From NCBI RefSeq assembly GCF_023169885.1, contig NZ_AP025516.1, positions 3,327,501 through 3,391,500 of the forward strand: a DNA stretch of 64,000 nt, in the 5' to 3' direction. The notes beneath the pieces were generated by a model. It was not told the DNA's origin and did not search any database. It worked only from the letters and a program-made list of their open reading frames with translations. A program made the position numbers and the translations under genes. Of this stretch, positions 1 through 9,231 are shown one piece after another. This stretch comes from Desulfofustis limnaeus. GTDB lineage: Bacteria > Desulfobacterota > Desulfobulbia > Desulfobulbales > Desulfocapsaceae. Every line of letters begins with the position of its first letter. Positions within the stretch are counted from its first letter, which is position 1.

Positions 1-61
1 TTTTTTCTTCCTCCTCAAGTCTTTTCACAAGAAGGCGATCATTCAACGGACGAATTTTCAT
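1..61 (-). CDS. groES: Co-chaperonin GroES, N-terminal fragment (cut by window edge)
   Basis: Reading leftward from the ATG at 59-61 gives MKIRPLNDRLLVKRLEEEEK, the highly conserved start of the 10-kDa chaperonin that caps GroEL. A strong AGGAGG ribosome binding site lies 5 bases before the ATG. Only 20 codons are in the window, so GroEL, expected directly downstream, cannot be seen. No CIRCE (HrcA) palindrome was found in the 150 bases upstream, so the mode of heat-shock control is not visible. The assignment rests on a short but very characteristic N-terminus. Confidence 0.85.
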   Translation of the reverse strand, partial: MKIRPLNDRLLVKRLEEEEK

Positions 62-194
62 TGTTTCCTCCTATACTGCGTCAAGCTGTAATTATGTATG
101 TATCGGAACCATCTCGCCTGATCCGGCAGGGTCCCACTCGATGCGCCCGCCCATGGGGGGGCTCTTTCAGAACAGGGCAAACTATAGGGGTGGA

Positions 195-242
195 TAAACA
201 AAAATCAAGGGGCGGCTGCATTTTTTTTGCAACCGCCCCTTG
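195..242 (-). terminator. Intrinsic terminator of ilvE
   Basis: An inverted repeat of 14 bases with one wobble pair (206-219 against 229-242) encloses a loop of T residues. Read on the minus strand, the stem is followed by a T-rich tract (TTGATTTTTGTTT). It lies about 60 bases beyond the ilvE stop and before the groES promoter region, so it separates the two transcripts. Confidence 0.8.
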
Positions 243-304
243 GGGTTTCGTAAACCTGCGAAAGAACGTACCGGTGTACCGAAACGAACCGGATTCAACC
301 GCTA

Positions 305-1381
305 TCAGCCGACCCGCATCCTCCAATTGAAGGGGTCCTCGCCGCGACCATACTGAATCGCCTGCAGTTCCGCAAACAGTCGCTCCGCCAGCGGGCCGGC
401 GGCGCCGCCGTTGATCGGATACGAGGTCTCGTCGCAGAACAATTCGCCGACGGGCGAAATGACTGCGGCGGTACCGGTGGCGAAGGCCTCCTTGAGCCGA
501 CCGTCACGGGAGGCGGCCAGCACTTCGTCGATGGTAATCGGCCGCTCCTGCACCGTCATCCCCCAGTTCTGGGCCAGATTGATCACCGAGTCCCTGGTGA
601 TACCGCCCAGGATCGACCCGCCCAGCGGCGGCGTCACCACGGTGTCGTCCAGAACGAAGAAAATATTGCTGGTTCCGACCTCCTCCACATACTTTCGCTC
701 GCAAGCATCCAGCCACAGGACCTGGGTATAGCCGGCCTTGTTGGCCATGTCGTAGGCCAGCAGGGAGGCTGCGTAGTTGCCGGCGGTCTTCACCTCTCCG
801 ACCCCACCCTTGACCGCCCGCACGTAATCGCGGCAGACGTAGATCTTGGTCGGGCTGAAGCCACCCGAGTAGTAAGAGCCAACCGGGCTCATTATGATAT
901 AGAAGGTGTAGGTGTCGGCCGGCTTGAGCCCCAGGTAGGGATCGACACCGATCATGGTCGGTCGCAGGTACAAAGAAGCGCCGTTGACCGCCGGAATCCA
1001 ATCACGGTCCAGATACACCAGCGCCTTGAGACCCTTGAGCACCAAATCCACGGAAAAGCGCGGCATGCTCATGCGAACCGCACCTCGGTTCATCCGTTCC
1101 AGATTATCCTCCGGGCGAAACAGATAGATCTGCCCGTTGTCACCCCGATAAGCCTTCAACCCCTCGAATATGGCCTGACCGTAATGCAGCACCGTGGCGG
1201 CAGGATCCATGTGAAACGGCTGGTACGGACAGATCCGGGCCTGATGCCAGCCCAGCTCGCGATTCCAGTCCATGAGAAACATGTGATCGGTAAAATGCCT
1301 GCCGAAACCGAGCTTGTCGGCCTCCGGTTTGTCCTTCAGCTTCGTTGTCTTTTCAACCGCAATATCAATATTTTTCCACAT
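305..1381 (-). CDS. ilvE: Branched-chain amino acid aminotransferase
   Basis: 358 residues, the usual size of the long (type II, BCAT) form of this fold-type IV PLP enzyme, which interconverts Leu/Ile/Val and their 2-oxo acids. Visible landmarks are the LHYGQAIFEGLKAYR segment, the catalytic lysine in GEVKTAGNYAASL, the EVGTSNIFFV motif and the GSILGGITRDSV phosphate-binding region. It is monocistronic: its own terminator follows and a divergent permease gene lies upstream. No T-box or leader peptide is apparent in the 160 bases before the start. Confidence 0.93.
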   Translation of the reverse strand: MWKNIDIAVEKTTKLKDKPEADKLGFGRHFTDHMFLMDWNRELGWHQARICPYQPFHMDPAATVLHYGQAIFEGLKAYRGDNGQIYLFRPEDNLERMNRGAVRMSMPRFSVDLVLKGLKALVYLDRDWIPAVNGASLYLRPTMIGVDPYLGLKPADTYTFYIIMSPVGSYYSGGFSPTKIYVCRDYVRAVKGGVGEVKTAGNYAASLLAYDMANKAGYTQVLWLDACERKYVEEVGTSNIFFVLDDTVVTPPLGGSILGGITRDSVINLAQNWGMTVQERPITIDEVLAASRDGRLKEAFATGTAAVISPVGELFCDETSYPINGGAAGPLAERLFAELQAIQYGRGEDPFNWRMRVG

Positions 1382-1544
1382 CAGGCCATCTCCACGCAGC
1401 GTGAAATTTGCTTTTGCATTGCAACGTACCGGCAGCTATAGTACGGGTATTATCAAAAAGCGCCGGGTTATCAAAATAACTCAGCACCATCGTGAAATGC
1501 AATGAGAATTGCGCCTCCCGGCCCGGTAACCGCAACCCGAACGC

Positions 1545-2642
1545 ATGCCAGAAGATTCCCCGCGCCACCATTACCCAGCTGACGGGCCCAGTCCGATGCA
1601 GGTCCGTTATTTCCTGCTGGTGCTGCTGGTGTCGCTGTTCTTCCTTGGCCGCGTGCTTATACCGTTCTGGTCGATATTGGTCCTTTCCTTTCTGTTGTCC
1701 AGTTTTTTTCGCCCGGTCTATCTCTTTTGCAATCGCCGACTATCTTCATCCTTGTCCTCGATCATCACCTGCCTGCTGATCACCGCCATCGTCTTCGTCC
1801 CCCTCATCCTGTTCATCGGTGCCCTCTCCAACGAAGCCCTCAGCGTCTATCAATGGGGCCGGGACAGCAGGTTCTGGCTGAAGCTGCAGACCTTCATCCA
1901 GGAGAGCGAATTGATCGGCCAGGCCCAGGAATATCTGCGGGATTTCGGCATCGATTTCGACGCCACGCAGATCTCCAACACGCTGGCCGATGTGGTCAAG
2001 GTAGCCGGCTTGATGCTCTATAACCAGGCCAGCGCCTGGGCGGCCAATATCATGCAGTTCCTCTTCCTGTTCATCATGATGATCCTGATCATCTTCTTTC
2101 TGCTGATCGACCTGCCGCGCCTGGTGGAGTTCATGATTCGCATGTCACCGCTGCCGGACGACGAGGACCGGCTGCTGGTGAAGAAATTCGAGGAAATCGC
2201 CACGGCGGTCCTGAAGGGAAACGGCATCTGCGGCCTCATTCAGGGGGTCATCGGCGGCATCGTCTTTTACCTCCTCGGGATTAGTTCACCGATTCTCTGG
2301 GGATTCATCATGGGCGTCCTGGCCTTCCTGCCGATTCTCGGAATCGGCGCCGTCATGATCCCCGCCTCGCTGATCCTCGCCCTCAACGACCGGCTGCCGG
2401 CCGGCATCTTCCTCTTTTGCTTCTACCTGTCCCTGTCGCTCCCCGTGGAGTACCTGCTCAAACCGAAGCTGGTGGGCTCCCAGGCGCAGATGCACACCCT
2501 ACTGGTCTTTCTATCCATCATCGGCGGCCTGAGCGTTTACGGTGTTCTCGGCATCATCTACGGTCCGCTGATCCTCACCGCGTTTCTCACGCTGTCCGAC
2601 ATCTATCTGAAAAAATACGAATACTACGTGCAGCACTTCTAG
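1545..2642 (+). CDS. AI-2E family transporter (YdiK/PerM-type permease)
   Basis: 365 residues with about seven to eight hydrophobic helices in the AI-2E/PF01594 pattern: paired N-terminal helices, a soluble central segment (about residues 80-150), then a C-terminal membrane block containing the conserved PILGIGAVMIPASL and SVYGVLGIIYGPL stretches. Family members are inner-membrane permeases; the name comes from TqsA, and true substrates are mostly unknown. The start is uncertain: ATG 1545 and ATG 1596 both lack a clear ribosome binding site, and the later one would begin directly in the first helix. It is convergent with the aminotransferase gene at 2755. Confidence 0.85.
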   Translation: MPEDSPRHHYPADGPSPMQVRYFLLVLLVSLFFLGRVLIPFWSILVLSFLLSSFFRPVYLFCNRRLSSSLSSIITCLLITAIVFVPLILFIGALSNEALSVYQWGRDSRFWLKLQTFIQESELIGQAQEYLRDFGIDFDATQISNTLADVVKVAGLMLYNQASAWAANIMQFLFLFIMMILIIFFLLIDLPRLVEFMIRMSPLPDDEDRLLVKKFEEIATAVLKGNGICGLIQGVIGGIVFYLLGISSPILWGFIMGVLAFLPILGIGAVMIPASLILALNDRLPAGIFLFCFYLSLSLPVEYLLKPKLVGSQAQMHTLLVFLSIIGGLSVYGVLGIIYGPLILTAFLTLSDIYLKKYEYYVQHF

Positions 2643-2754
2643 GCGAAGTCCAGCCGCCGCAGTTGCCGGAAAGCGCCCACAGAGCCGTGGCACACCCCCC
2701 GGTAGAAGCCGGGCAGAACGCTCGGCGGCACTTCCCGGAAATGCCGGCGCAGGA

Positions 2755-3960
2755 TCAACGCTCGATGAATGCCTTCAAGCGCTGGAGACCTTCTTCAATG
2801 GCCGCCACATCGATGCCCGAGTAGGCAAGGCGGAGGAAAAAGCGGTTTTCGCCAGGAAGCGGCGTCCCGAAGTGGGACCGGGCGCACATGGAAACGCCGG
2901 TCTCCTGAAGAACGGTGGCGAGAAACGGCTGATAGGCGGTAAACCCCTTGCCCCCCATCGCCTCGGTGATGTCCGGCCAGAGGTAGAAGGTGGCATCCGG
3001 CCGGAAACAGGTGATGCCCTCGATATCGTTGAGCAGATCAACACACCGGTCCCGCCGTTGCTTCAGCACCTGCAGGATCTCTCGCACCGGTTGTTGATCT
3101 CCGGTGAGAGCTTCCAAGGCAGCCCATTGGACGAAATGGGTGGAGCAGGACTCATCGTTGACGTTGAGCTTGCCTATGACCTGGATAATCTCCTTTGGCC
3201 CGAGAGCCGCTCCGAGCCGCCAGCCGGTCATGGCGAAGCGTTTGGAGAAGGTGTAGAGGATGACGCTACGCTCTTCCATGCCCGGTTCGGAGACGATCGA
3301 TGTTGATTGGCCGTCATAGTGAATATCGAAATAGGCCTCGTCGAGAAGGACCAGCAGATCGTGACGAATGGCCAACTCGGCAAGACGGCGCCGGTCTTCG
3401 GCGCTGCATTCGGCACTGGTTGGATTATGCAGGTCGTTGACGATGAGGATCTTCGTCCGCTCGGTGATGGCCGCTTCCAGTCCATCGATGTCGAAGGTGA
3501 AGTTGGTCGTGCCGGGAACAACTCCGTAGGGCACCGCCACACCGCCGTGAAACTGGATCTGTGATTCGTAGATGGGGAAGCCGGGATTCGGGTAAAGGAC
3601 CTCATCGCCGGGATTCATCACCGTCAGCAAAAACTTGGAGATGACCGGCTTACCGCCCGGTTGAATGGCGACATTTTCGGCGGTATACGAGGTGCCGCGC
3701 GTCCTGCGGAATTCTTCGGCCAAGGCCTCGCGCAACTGCGGGATACCGACATTGGCGGTGTAGCCGGTCTTGCCGTCGCGCAGGGCACGACAAGCGGCCT
3801 CGACGATGTGCGGGGGAGTCGGCAGATTCAGGTCCCCGAGATGAAACGGGAAGACTCGGTTTCCGGCAGCTGCGTGCGCAGCGGCCTGCCCGGCGACGAC
3901 AAAAGCGGTCTCGACGCCGAGCTTGCCCACTCGGTCAGCCAATCGGTAGTCTGTCTTCAT
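2755..3960 (-). CDS. PLP-dependent class I/II aminotransferase
   Basis: 401 residues from the ATG at 3960, chosen because GGGGAAAGGA precedes it; an in-frame upstream extension has no homologous look. Fold-type I features are NDLHNPTSAECS (cofactor-contacting Asn), LLDEAYFDIHY (Asp that pairs with the pyridine nitrogen) and YTFSKRFAMTGWRLGA (Schiff-base Lys). It resembles aspartate/alanine-type aminotransferases of the AspC/MalY superfamily; the amino donor cannot be deduced. It has no partner gene in the same operon. Confidence 0.85.
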   Translation of the reverse strand: MKTDYRLADRVGKLGVETAFVVAGQAAAHAAAGNRVFPFHLGDLNLPTPPHIVEAACRALRDGKTGYTANVGIPQLREALAEEFRRTRGTSYTAENVAIQPGGKPVISKFLLTVMNPGDEVLYPNPGFPIYESQIQFHGGVAVPYGVVPGTTNFTFDIDGLEAAITERTKILIVNDLHNPTSAECSAEDRRRLAELAIRHDLLVLLDEAYFDIHYDGQSTSIVSEPGMEERSVILYTFSKRFAMTGWRLGAALGPKEIIQVIGKLNVNDESCSTHFVQWAALEALTGDQQPVREILQVLKQRRDRCVDLLNDIEGITCFRPDATFYLWPDITEAMGGKGFTAYQPFLATVLQETGVSMCARSHFGTPLPGENRFFLRLAYSGIDVAAIEEGLQRLKAFIER

Positions 3961-4237
3961 GCGTCCTTTCCCCCTGGCGGTGCGACACTGGCACCAATCA
4001 ATCGTTTTCGGCTCAACCGGCCCGATGGGCCGGTCTACAGCGGCCGGCTCTGCTGCGGTTTTTACCCCACTTTCCGTCAACAGGCAAGATGCGCGCTCGG
4101 AAATCGCCAAGAACCCGGCCGTCTAACCGGGCAGGCAGGAAGCCCGTTTTCGTCCAGTTTCTGCGGCGCACGCCACCGAAATGGTTGCTATCGTCCCGGC
4201 TCAATGGAGGTCCAAGGGGCAGTTTCGGTGCCGTTAT

Positions 4238-5440
4238 TCAACGACGATAGGCGGGGTCCGGCCGGCCAAAACGATATATGGCTTCCAGGTAGGAGAGCTT
4301 ACGCGGCAATTGGGCCGGAGTACCACGGGTCACGAGGAAATGGGCCGGCCGTCCCGGGGCGAGCCGGCCCCACTGCCGGTCCAGGCCAAGCAGGGACGCA
4401 TTGACCGCAGTGGCGGACCCGAGCGCTTCCTCCAGGCGGTAGCCGGCCCGCATCAACAGCTTCATTTCCTCCACCACTGCTTCACCGTGCAACACGCCGG
4501 TGCTGCCGGCATCGGTCCCCAGAGCCACGCGCACCCCAAGCTGACGCGCCACGGTCAGCTGCTCCAGCTGGTGCTCCAGAGTTCGTTGCACCACCGTCCG
4601 ATCAACCCGCTCCGGCTGCCGATCGGCCGCTTCTCCGTAGGCCTTCATGGTATAGGCGGTCGGCACCCAGAACGTTCCCCGATCCGCCATCAATGCCAGG
4701 TTCTCCCGTCCCATGAAATAACCGTGCTCCACCGAATCGCAGCCGGCCAGCACCGCCTCGCGCACCGGCAGGCAACCGTTGGCGTGGACCATGACCGTCC
4801 GCCCTTGGGCGTGAGCCAACCGCACCAGCTCGCCCAATTCGGTGCTGCTGAACTGCGGCTGGGTCTGACGGCCAAAATCGGTAAGGCTGTTCAAACCGGA
4901 ATTGACCACCTTGACCTGATCGACAGGTTGACCGTCCTGCTCATAGGCAACAACCAGCCGTTCTCCGGCCACCGGCCGGCCGCCGATCAGACGGCCGTAG
5001 CGTCCCTGACGATAATAGGCCCGTCCCGCCCGGCGGACCAGCACCCGCTGCCCGATCAACTCCGACTCATAACCAAGCAGGCACCCGAGGCGGTCGCCGC
5101 CATCACGCACGGCCAGTACCCCGTGGCTGAAGAGTTGACGCAGGTGCTCCTTTGCCACCGGCCGCAAACGGTCGCAATCGGCCTCCTGCTGCTCCTTGCG
5201 GAAGTTCCGGTCGATGGTGCCGGACATGCAGAGATGAACGTGGGCATCGATCAAGGGCGGTACCACCACCGCATGCGACAAATCGGTCGCCAGTTCGGGG
5301 GCAGGCCGGTCACCGGCCTGAAAAGGGGTTATCGAGCTGATAATGCCGTCGCGGACATGCAGCACCTGGTTTTTCCGGGCCGGGCTGCCGCTCCCGTCAA
5401 TCAACCAACCGACAAGGATATGGTGAAAATCGCCGTTCAT
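4238..5440 (-). CDS. Metal-dependent amidohydrolase
   Basis: 400 residues with the complete ligand set of the amidohydrolase superfamily (imidazolonepropionase/prolidase-like subgroup): HVH after the first strand (DAHVHL), a candidate carboxylated Lys in QVKVV, His in MVHANG and VEHGYFM, and Asp in LGTDAGS. It presumably hydrolyses a cyclic amide or a C-N bond in a small cytoplasmic substrate, but none can be named. There is no signal peptide. Its ATG overlaps the stop of the upstream unknown gene by four bases, so the two are translationally coupled. Confidence 0.85.
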   Translation of the reverse strand: MNGDFHHILVGWLIDGSGSPARKNQVLHVRDGIISSITPFQAGDRPAPELATDLSHAVVVPPLIDAHVHLCMSGTIDRNFRKEQQEADCDRLRPVAKEHLRQLFSHGVLAVRDGGDRLGCLLGYESELIGQRVLVRRAGRAYYRQGRYGRLIGGRPVAGERLVVAYEQDGQPVDQVKVVNSGLNSLTDFGRQTQPQFSSTELGELVRLAHAQGRTVMVHANGCLPVREAVLAGCDSVEHGYFMGRENLALMADRGTFWVPTAYTMKAYGEAADRQPERVDRTVVQRTLEHQLEQLTVARQLGVRVALGTDAGSTGVLHGEAVVEEMKLLMRAGYRLEEALGSATAVNASLLGLDRQWGRLAPGRPAHFLVTRGTPAQLPRKLSYLEAIYRFGRPDPAYRR

Positions 5441-6351
5441 GGGAGCTCACGCAGGAGCCGCTCCAACTCCGCCTCGCCATCGACGCCATCGGGCTCATCG
5501 GAAAACAGGTAGGGCCGGGCCGGCAACGGCAACCCAAGGATACCGGTAATCAGCCGCTCGATCATCGCCAACTCCCGGCGCACCGTCTCTTCCGACTGGT
5601 ACGGAACCGGGTAGCGATGCATGAGCAGATACTCCATGCCGTATTGTTTGCGCTTGCGCTCAAAATCCAAAAGATCGTCGAGACTCGTCAACAACTGCGA
5701 ACGCTTGTCCAGCAGGTAATCATCCAGGGCCTTGTTGGCCGGTTTGGCCCCGATCATTTCGAGAACCGGATCGAGCACTTCGTCGAACATCATTCCCACC
5801 GTCTCCGCATGCCGGAAAAACGTCTCGAGAAAGAGACGCGCCTCGGCATCGATCCTCGTTTTCCGGCTCCGCATCGCCACCCGGACCGCAATCATCCGCT
5901 CTTCTGCAAACAACTCCCGCAGCAACGAAGCCAGATCCCCATCGAGCTGCTGTTCGAGATTTAACCGATCCACCAAAATCGCAGCCAGCTCAACGGTCAG
6001 GGAAATGTCGGTCAGTCGCCGGCCGTCAGCAAGGACCAGCGTCACCGAGTCCCGCTCTGCGGCCAGGCGGCCGGCAAGTTCCGCAGCGTTGACGACACCG
6101 TTCTGCTCGCGCCCGAGGATGTGTTCAACGGCCCGGCGCAAAGACAGCTCCGGGGAGAACAGCAGGGACAAGACCATATCCCGGCTCTCCCACTGCTCAT
6201 CGGCAAGAGCCGCCGCCAATTGGTCGTCGGTGACGCCGCAACTCGATTCGACGAACTCGAGGGCCGCGCGATCAACCATTACCCCCCTGGCCAGCTGTTC
6301 CAGGAGACAGCCGAGAAGCGCTGTAGTCACATCATTTTGTTCTTTCACCAT
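5437..6351 (-). CDS. Hypothetical protein coupled to the amidohydrolase
   Basis: 304 residues, not recognised. It is acidic and predominantly helical with many Leu/Glu/Arg, has no signal peptide or membrane segment, and ends in a Glu-rich tail (GEAELERLLRELP). The middle (about residues 150-240) is rich in paired charged residues and could form long helices. The stop codon overlaps the amidohydrolase ATG (ATGA), so both are probably made in fixed ratio and may act together. Codon use resembles that of neighbouring host genes. Confidence 0.7.
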   Translation of the reverse strand: MVKEQNDVTTALLGCLLEQLARGVMVDRAALEFVESSCGVTDDQLAAALADEQWESRDMVLSLLFSPELSLRRAVEHILGREQNGVVNAAELAGRLAAERDSVTLVLADGRRLTDISLTVELAAILVDRLNLEQQLDGDLASLLRELFAEERMIAVRVAMRSRKTRIDAEARLFLETFFRHAETVGMMFDEVLDPVLEMIGAKPANKALDDYLLDKRSQLLTSLDDLLDFERKRKQYGMEYLLMHRYPVPYQSEETVRRELAMIERLITGILGLPLPARPYLFSDEPDGVDGEAELERLLRELP

Positions 6352-6474
6352 GGATTTTCCTCATCATGACCGGCGTTGTGGAGGCACGACAAGACAGACT
6401 ACCGTCTCTCGAGTATAATCACCAAAGAGAATGGCTGCAGCAATCGATGCACACCCATAACCGGAGGATTGCCG

Positions 6475-7554
6475 ATGTTCTACCCCTCCTGCCTGCCGAT
6501 CCTCATCGGCAGCCTACCCCTCACCGATCACCGTGAGGCCGTACGCACGGTGTTGGCCTGCACGCCGGAAATCCCGAACTGGCCTCAACTGCCGAGACTC
6601 GCGAAGGAAGGGATGGTGCGGCAGTTTCTTGACGGATTACCGGGACTCGTGGAAGCGGGAGCGCGGTTTTGGATCGACACCGACCAGCCCGGCTTCAGCG
6701 ATGAAATGACTTCGTTCTACGAAGAAATCCTCTCCCTCCCAGGTTCCGAACCGTTGCCCGAGACCGGTCGTTTCACTCTCGACCCACACGCGGCCCCTGG
6801 TTTCTTCACGCTCTGCGCGACCCTGATCGACCACGACCGCCGCCCGTTGACCGTCAAAGGTCAGATAACCGGGCCGATCACCTGCGGCATCGGCGTGCGC
6901 GATCAACACGGTATCCCCATCTTTCACGACGACAACCTGCGGGATATGCTGATCAGGCTACTCAGCCTCAAGGCCCGCTGGCAGGTCGAGCGACTACGCC
7001 GGTGGTGCCGGGAGATACCGCCGATCCTGTTCATCGACGAACCGGGCATGGTCAGTTACGGTTCGACAGCATTTTCCGGCATCTCGCGGGATACGGTCGG
7101 CTCGGCCATGGCGACGCTGATCGAGGCCATCAAAGACGCGGGCGGACTGGCGGGTATCCATATCTGCGCCAACGGTGACTGGGCGCCGGCCTTGCAGTCG
7201 GAAACGGACATCATCAGCTTTGATGCCTTTTCCTATTTCGATAACTTCATCCTCTATCGGGAGCCGCTGCTCTCCTTCCTCACGCGCGGCGGCATCCTCG
7301 CCTGGGGCATCGTGCCGACCGGCGACCCGAACGTTATCGCCGCCGCCACCCGGGAAGACCTGCTGCGCCGCTGGCAGGAACAGGTGCAGCGCGTCGAGCA
7401 ACTCGGCTTCCCGGCCGCCCGCCTCCGTCGCCAGGCCCTGATCGCCCCGGCCTGCGGCACCGGCTCGCTCGACCCGGAACTGGCCCGGCACGTGCTGTCG
7501 CTTACCAGTTCCCTGTCACAGCAGATTCGGCAGCTCTATTTCGATCCCGCTTAA
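6475..7554 (+). CDS. MetE/UROD-superfamily methyltransferase-like protein
   Basis: 359 residues from ATG 6475, chosen for the GGAGG located 8 bases upstream. The barrel carries FIDEPGMVSYG, a His-x-Cys pair in GIHICANGDW and a downstream Cys in APACGTGSL. This H-x-C...C arrangement matches the zinc and thiol-binding site of cobalamin-independent methionine synthase C-domains and MtaA-type corrinoid methyltransferases. It is much shorter than MetE (about 750 residues) and lacks its N-terminal half. A role in methyl transfer to or from a thiol is likely; the donor is unknown and no corrinoid protein is adjacent. Confidence 0.72.
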   Translation: MFYPSCLPILIGSLPLTDHREAVRTVLACTPEIPNWPQLPRLAKEGMVRQFLDGLPGLVEAGARFWIDTDQPGFSDEMTSFYEEILSLPGSEPLPETGRFTLDPHAAPGFFTLCATLIDHDRRPLTVKGQITGPITCGIGVRDQHGIPIFHDDNLRDMLIRLLSLKARWQVERLRRWCREIPPILFIDEPGMVSYGSTAFSGISRDTVGSAMATLIEAIKDAGGLAGIHICANGDWAPALQSETDIISFDAFSYFDNFILYREPLLSFLTRGGILAWGIVPTGDPNVIAAATREDLLRRWQEQVQRVEQLGFPAARLRRQALIAPACGTGSLDPELARHVLSLTSSLSQQIRQLYFDPA

Positions 7555-7592
7555 GCACGGCCGTGGGCCAGGCAAACCTTCTCAAGCTCCTT

Positions 7593-8000
7593 TCAATACA
7601 GCAGCCGGTGGCGTATCTCCTTCGGCACATGCGCCGCCAGGGAGGCCAACACAAAGGCGGCCAGCACGGCCACAGTCGCCGGCAGGATGCCGTGAAAGGC
7701 AAGGCCGATGAGGCACACCTTCACCAGGGTGGCGATCCCGGCCGTTTCCCGATAGACCTGCCGATGTCGCATGGCCTCGGCGGCCAGCAACAAAATGCCG
7801 CTGATCACGGCGAGATAGAGGTAACCGGCCGGCATGCGGCCACCAGTTCCCGTCAGATAAAACGTGAGAAACACGGCGGCCCCCACCTGATGTGCCGCCC
7901 GGATCACCACCGAGAACAGCAGGACCCAGTAGGGGCGGACCCCGATCCGTCCGCAGGACGAGCCCTTGCCCCCGTCTCCGTCCGATGAGAACGATACCAT
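7593..8000 (-). CDS. Hypothetical four-helix membrane protein
   Basis: 135 residues from the ATG at 8000, selected for the GGAGGAGGG ribosome binding site before it. After a Gly/Ser-rich N-terminus there are about four hydrophobic segments (VLLFSVVIRAAHQVGAAVFL, a YLAVISGILLLA helix, a TLVKVCLIGLAFHGILP helix and a VAVLAAFVLASLAAHV helix). It looks like a small inner-membrane protein with no recognised family. It is convergent with the MetE-like gene and divergent from the ABC operon. Confidence 0.6.
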   Translation of the reverse strand: MVSFSSDGDGGKGSSCGRIGVRPYWVLLFSVVIRAAHQVGAAVFLTFYLTGTGGRMPAGYLYLAVISGILLLAAEAMRHRQVYRETAGIATLVKVCLIGLAFHGILPATVAVLAAFVLASLAAHVPKEIRHRLLY

Positions 8001-8280
8001 GACTGCCCTCCTCCGCTTCGTGCCGATAGGCACCTACCTGAGACGATATTCGTGGGTATCGTACCATATTTTTCCCTTGCTACCCGGTGAAAACTGGTGG
8101 TGCCGAGCCCGGCAGGTGAAAATCGTGCCCCGGGTCATCCGCTGCCGCCACTACCGGTACCAGCCTCACCCATCGCTTGACATTTTTTCTTCTGTTTTTA
8201 TTATTTTCGCCGATCCGCAAACAGATCGAGCCAGTGCTGACGAGGGTGCATCCACCATTAGTTAAGTTAACGGAGAAACG

Positions 8281-9231
8281 ATGATGATTCAGGTTGACTC
8301 CATCACCCGGGCCTATGGCGATTTTCTGGCCGTCGACCAGGTGTCGTTCGCCATCTCCCCCGGCGAGATCGTCGGCCTGCTCGGCCATAACGGGGCAGGC
8401 AAGACCACGGTTATGAAGATGATGACCGGCTTTCTCGAACCCACCGACGGCACCATCACCATCGACGGTCTCGACGTCATCCGCAATCGCCGGGAAGTCC
8501 AGCAGATGATCGGCTACCTACCGGAAAACTGCCCGGTCTACCCGGACATGACGGTTATCGATTACCTCGACTATGCCGCCGCCCTGCGCGGACTGGACGA
8601 GCGGCAGCGCTCCCGGCTCCTGGCCGAGACCATCGCCAGAACCGGCCTGCAGGAAAAAGCCGGCCATCCCATCGCCACCCTGTCGCGGGGGTACCGGCAG
8701 CGGACCGGGGTCGCCCAGGCTATTCTCGGCAAACCGAAACTGCTGATCCTCGACGAGCCGACCAACGGACTCGATCCCACGCAGATTCAGGAGATGCGTA
8801 GCCTGATCTCCGCCCTGGCCAGCCAGGCCACGATCATCATCTCCACCCACATCCTGCAGGAAGTGCAGGCCGTCTGCGACCGGGTCATCATCCTCAAGGA
8901 CGGCAGGAAGGCGCTTGATGCACGGCTCGATGAGTTGCAGCGCAGCAGCCGGCTGCTGGTGAGCACCGATCAGCCAGCCGAGAAGGTGCTGGCCACGCTT
9001 GCCAAACTGCCGGAATTGGCGGCTGTCGAAGCGGTCCAACCCGACCCACGGCTGCCGAACAGCTATCGTTATGCGCTTTCTCCGGCCCAGCAGGATAGTC
9101 ACCGGGAAACCGCCGCCGTCGTCGCCAAGACCGTTCAGCACCACGACTGGCACCTGTTCTCCCTGCACTTCGAGACCCGGACGCTGGAGACCGTGTTCGC
9201 CGATATCAGCGTGCCCAAGGGAGGGAAGTAG
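8281..9231 (+). CDS. ABC transporter ATP-binding protein, GldA-like
   Basis: 316 residues: Walker A GHNGAGKTT, signature LSRGYRQR, Walker B LLILDEPTNGLD and the switch His in IISTHILQE are all present. The roughly 80-residue C-terminal extension is typical of the NatA/CcmA/GldA branch that pairs with ABC-2 permeases. It begins an operon: its stop is followed directly by the permease start (9232), and a DUF4340 gene follows. A GGAG lies 5 bases before the ATG. It powers the membrane component encoded next. Confidence 0.9.
   Translation: MMIQVDSITRAYGDFLAVDQVSFAISPGEIVGLLGHNGAGKTTVMKMMTGFLEPTDGTITIDGLDVIRNRREVQQMIGYLPENCPVYPDMTVIDYLDYAAALRGLDERQRSRLLAETIARTGLQEKAGHPIATLSRGYRQRTGVAQAILGKPKLLILDEPTNGLDPTQIQEMRSLISALASQATIIISTHILQEVQAVCDRVIILKDGRKALDARLDELQRSSRLLVSTDQPAEKVLATLAKLPELAAVEAVQPDPRLPNSYRYALSPAQQDSHRETAAVVAKTVQHHDWHLFSLHFETRTLETVFADISVPKGGK

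Noticed and set aside
62-200. CIRCE operator upstream of groES
   Set aside because: No TTAGCACTC-N9-GAGTGCTAA palindrome or close variant on either strand.
4181-5512. 443-codon plus-strand frame opposite the amidohydrolase
   Set aside because: The minus strand carries all metal ligands of an amidohydrolase; the plus frame has Gln/His/Pro-rich shadow composition.
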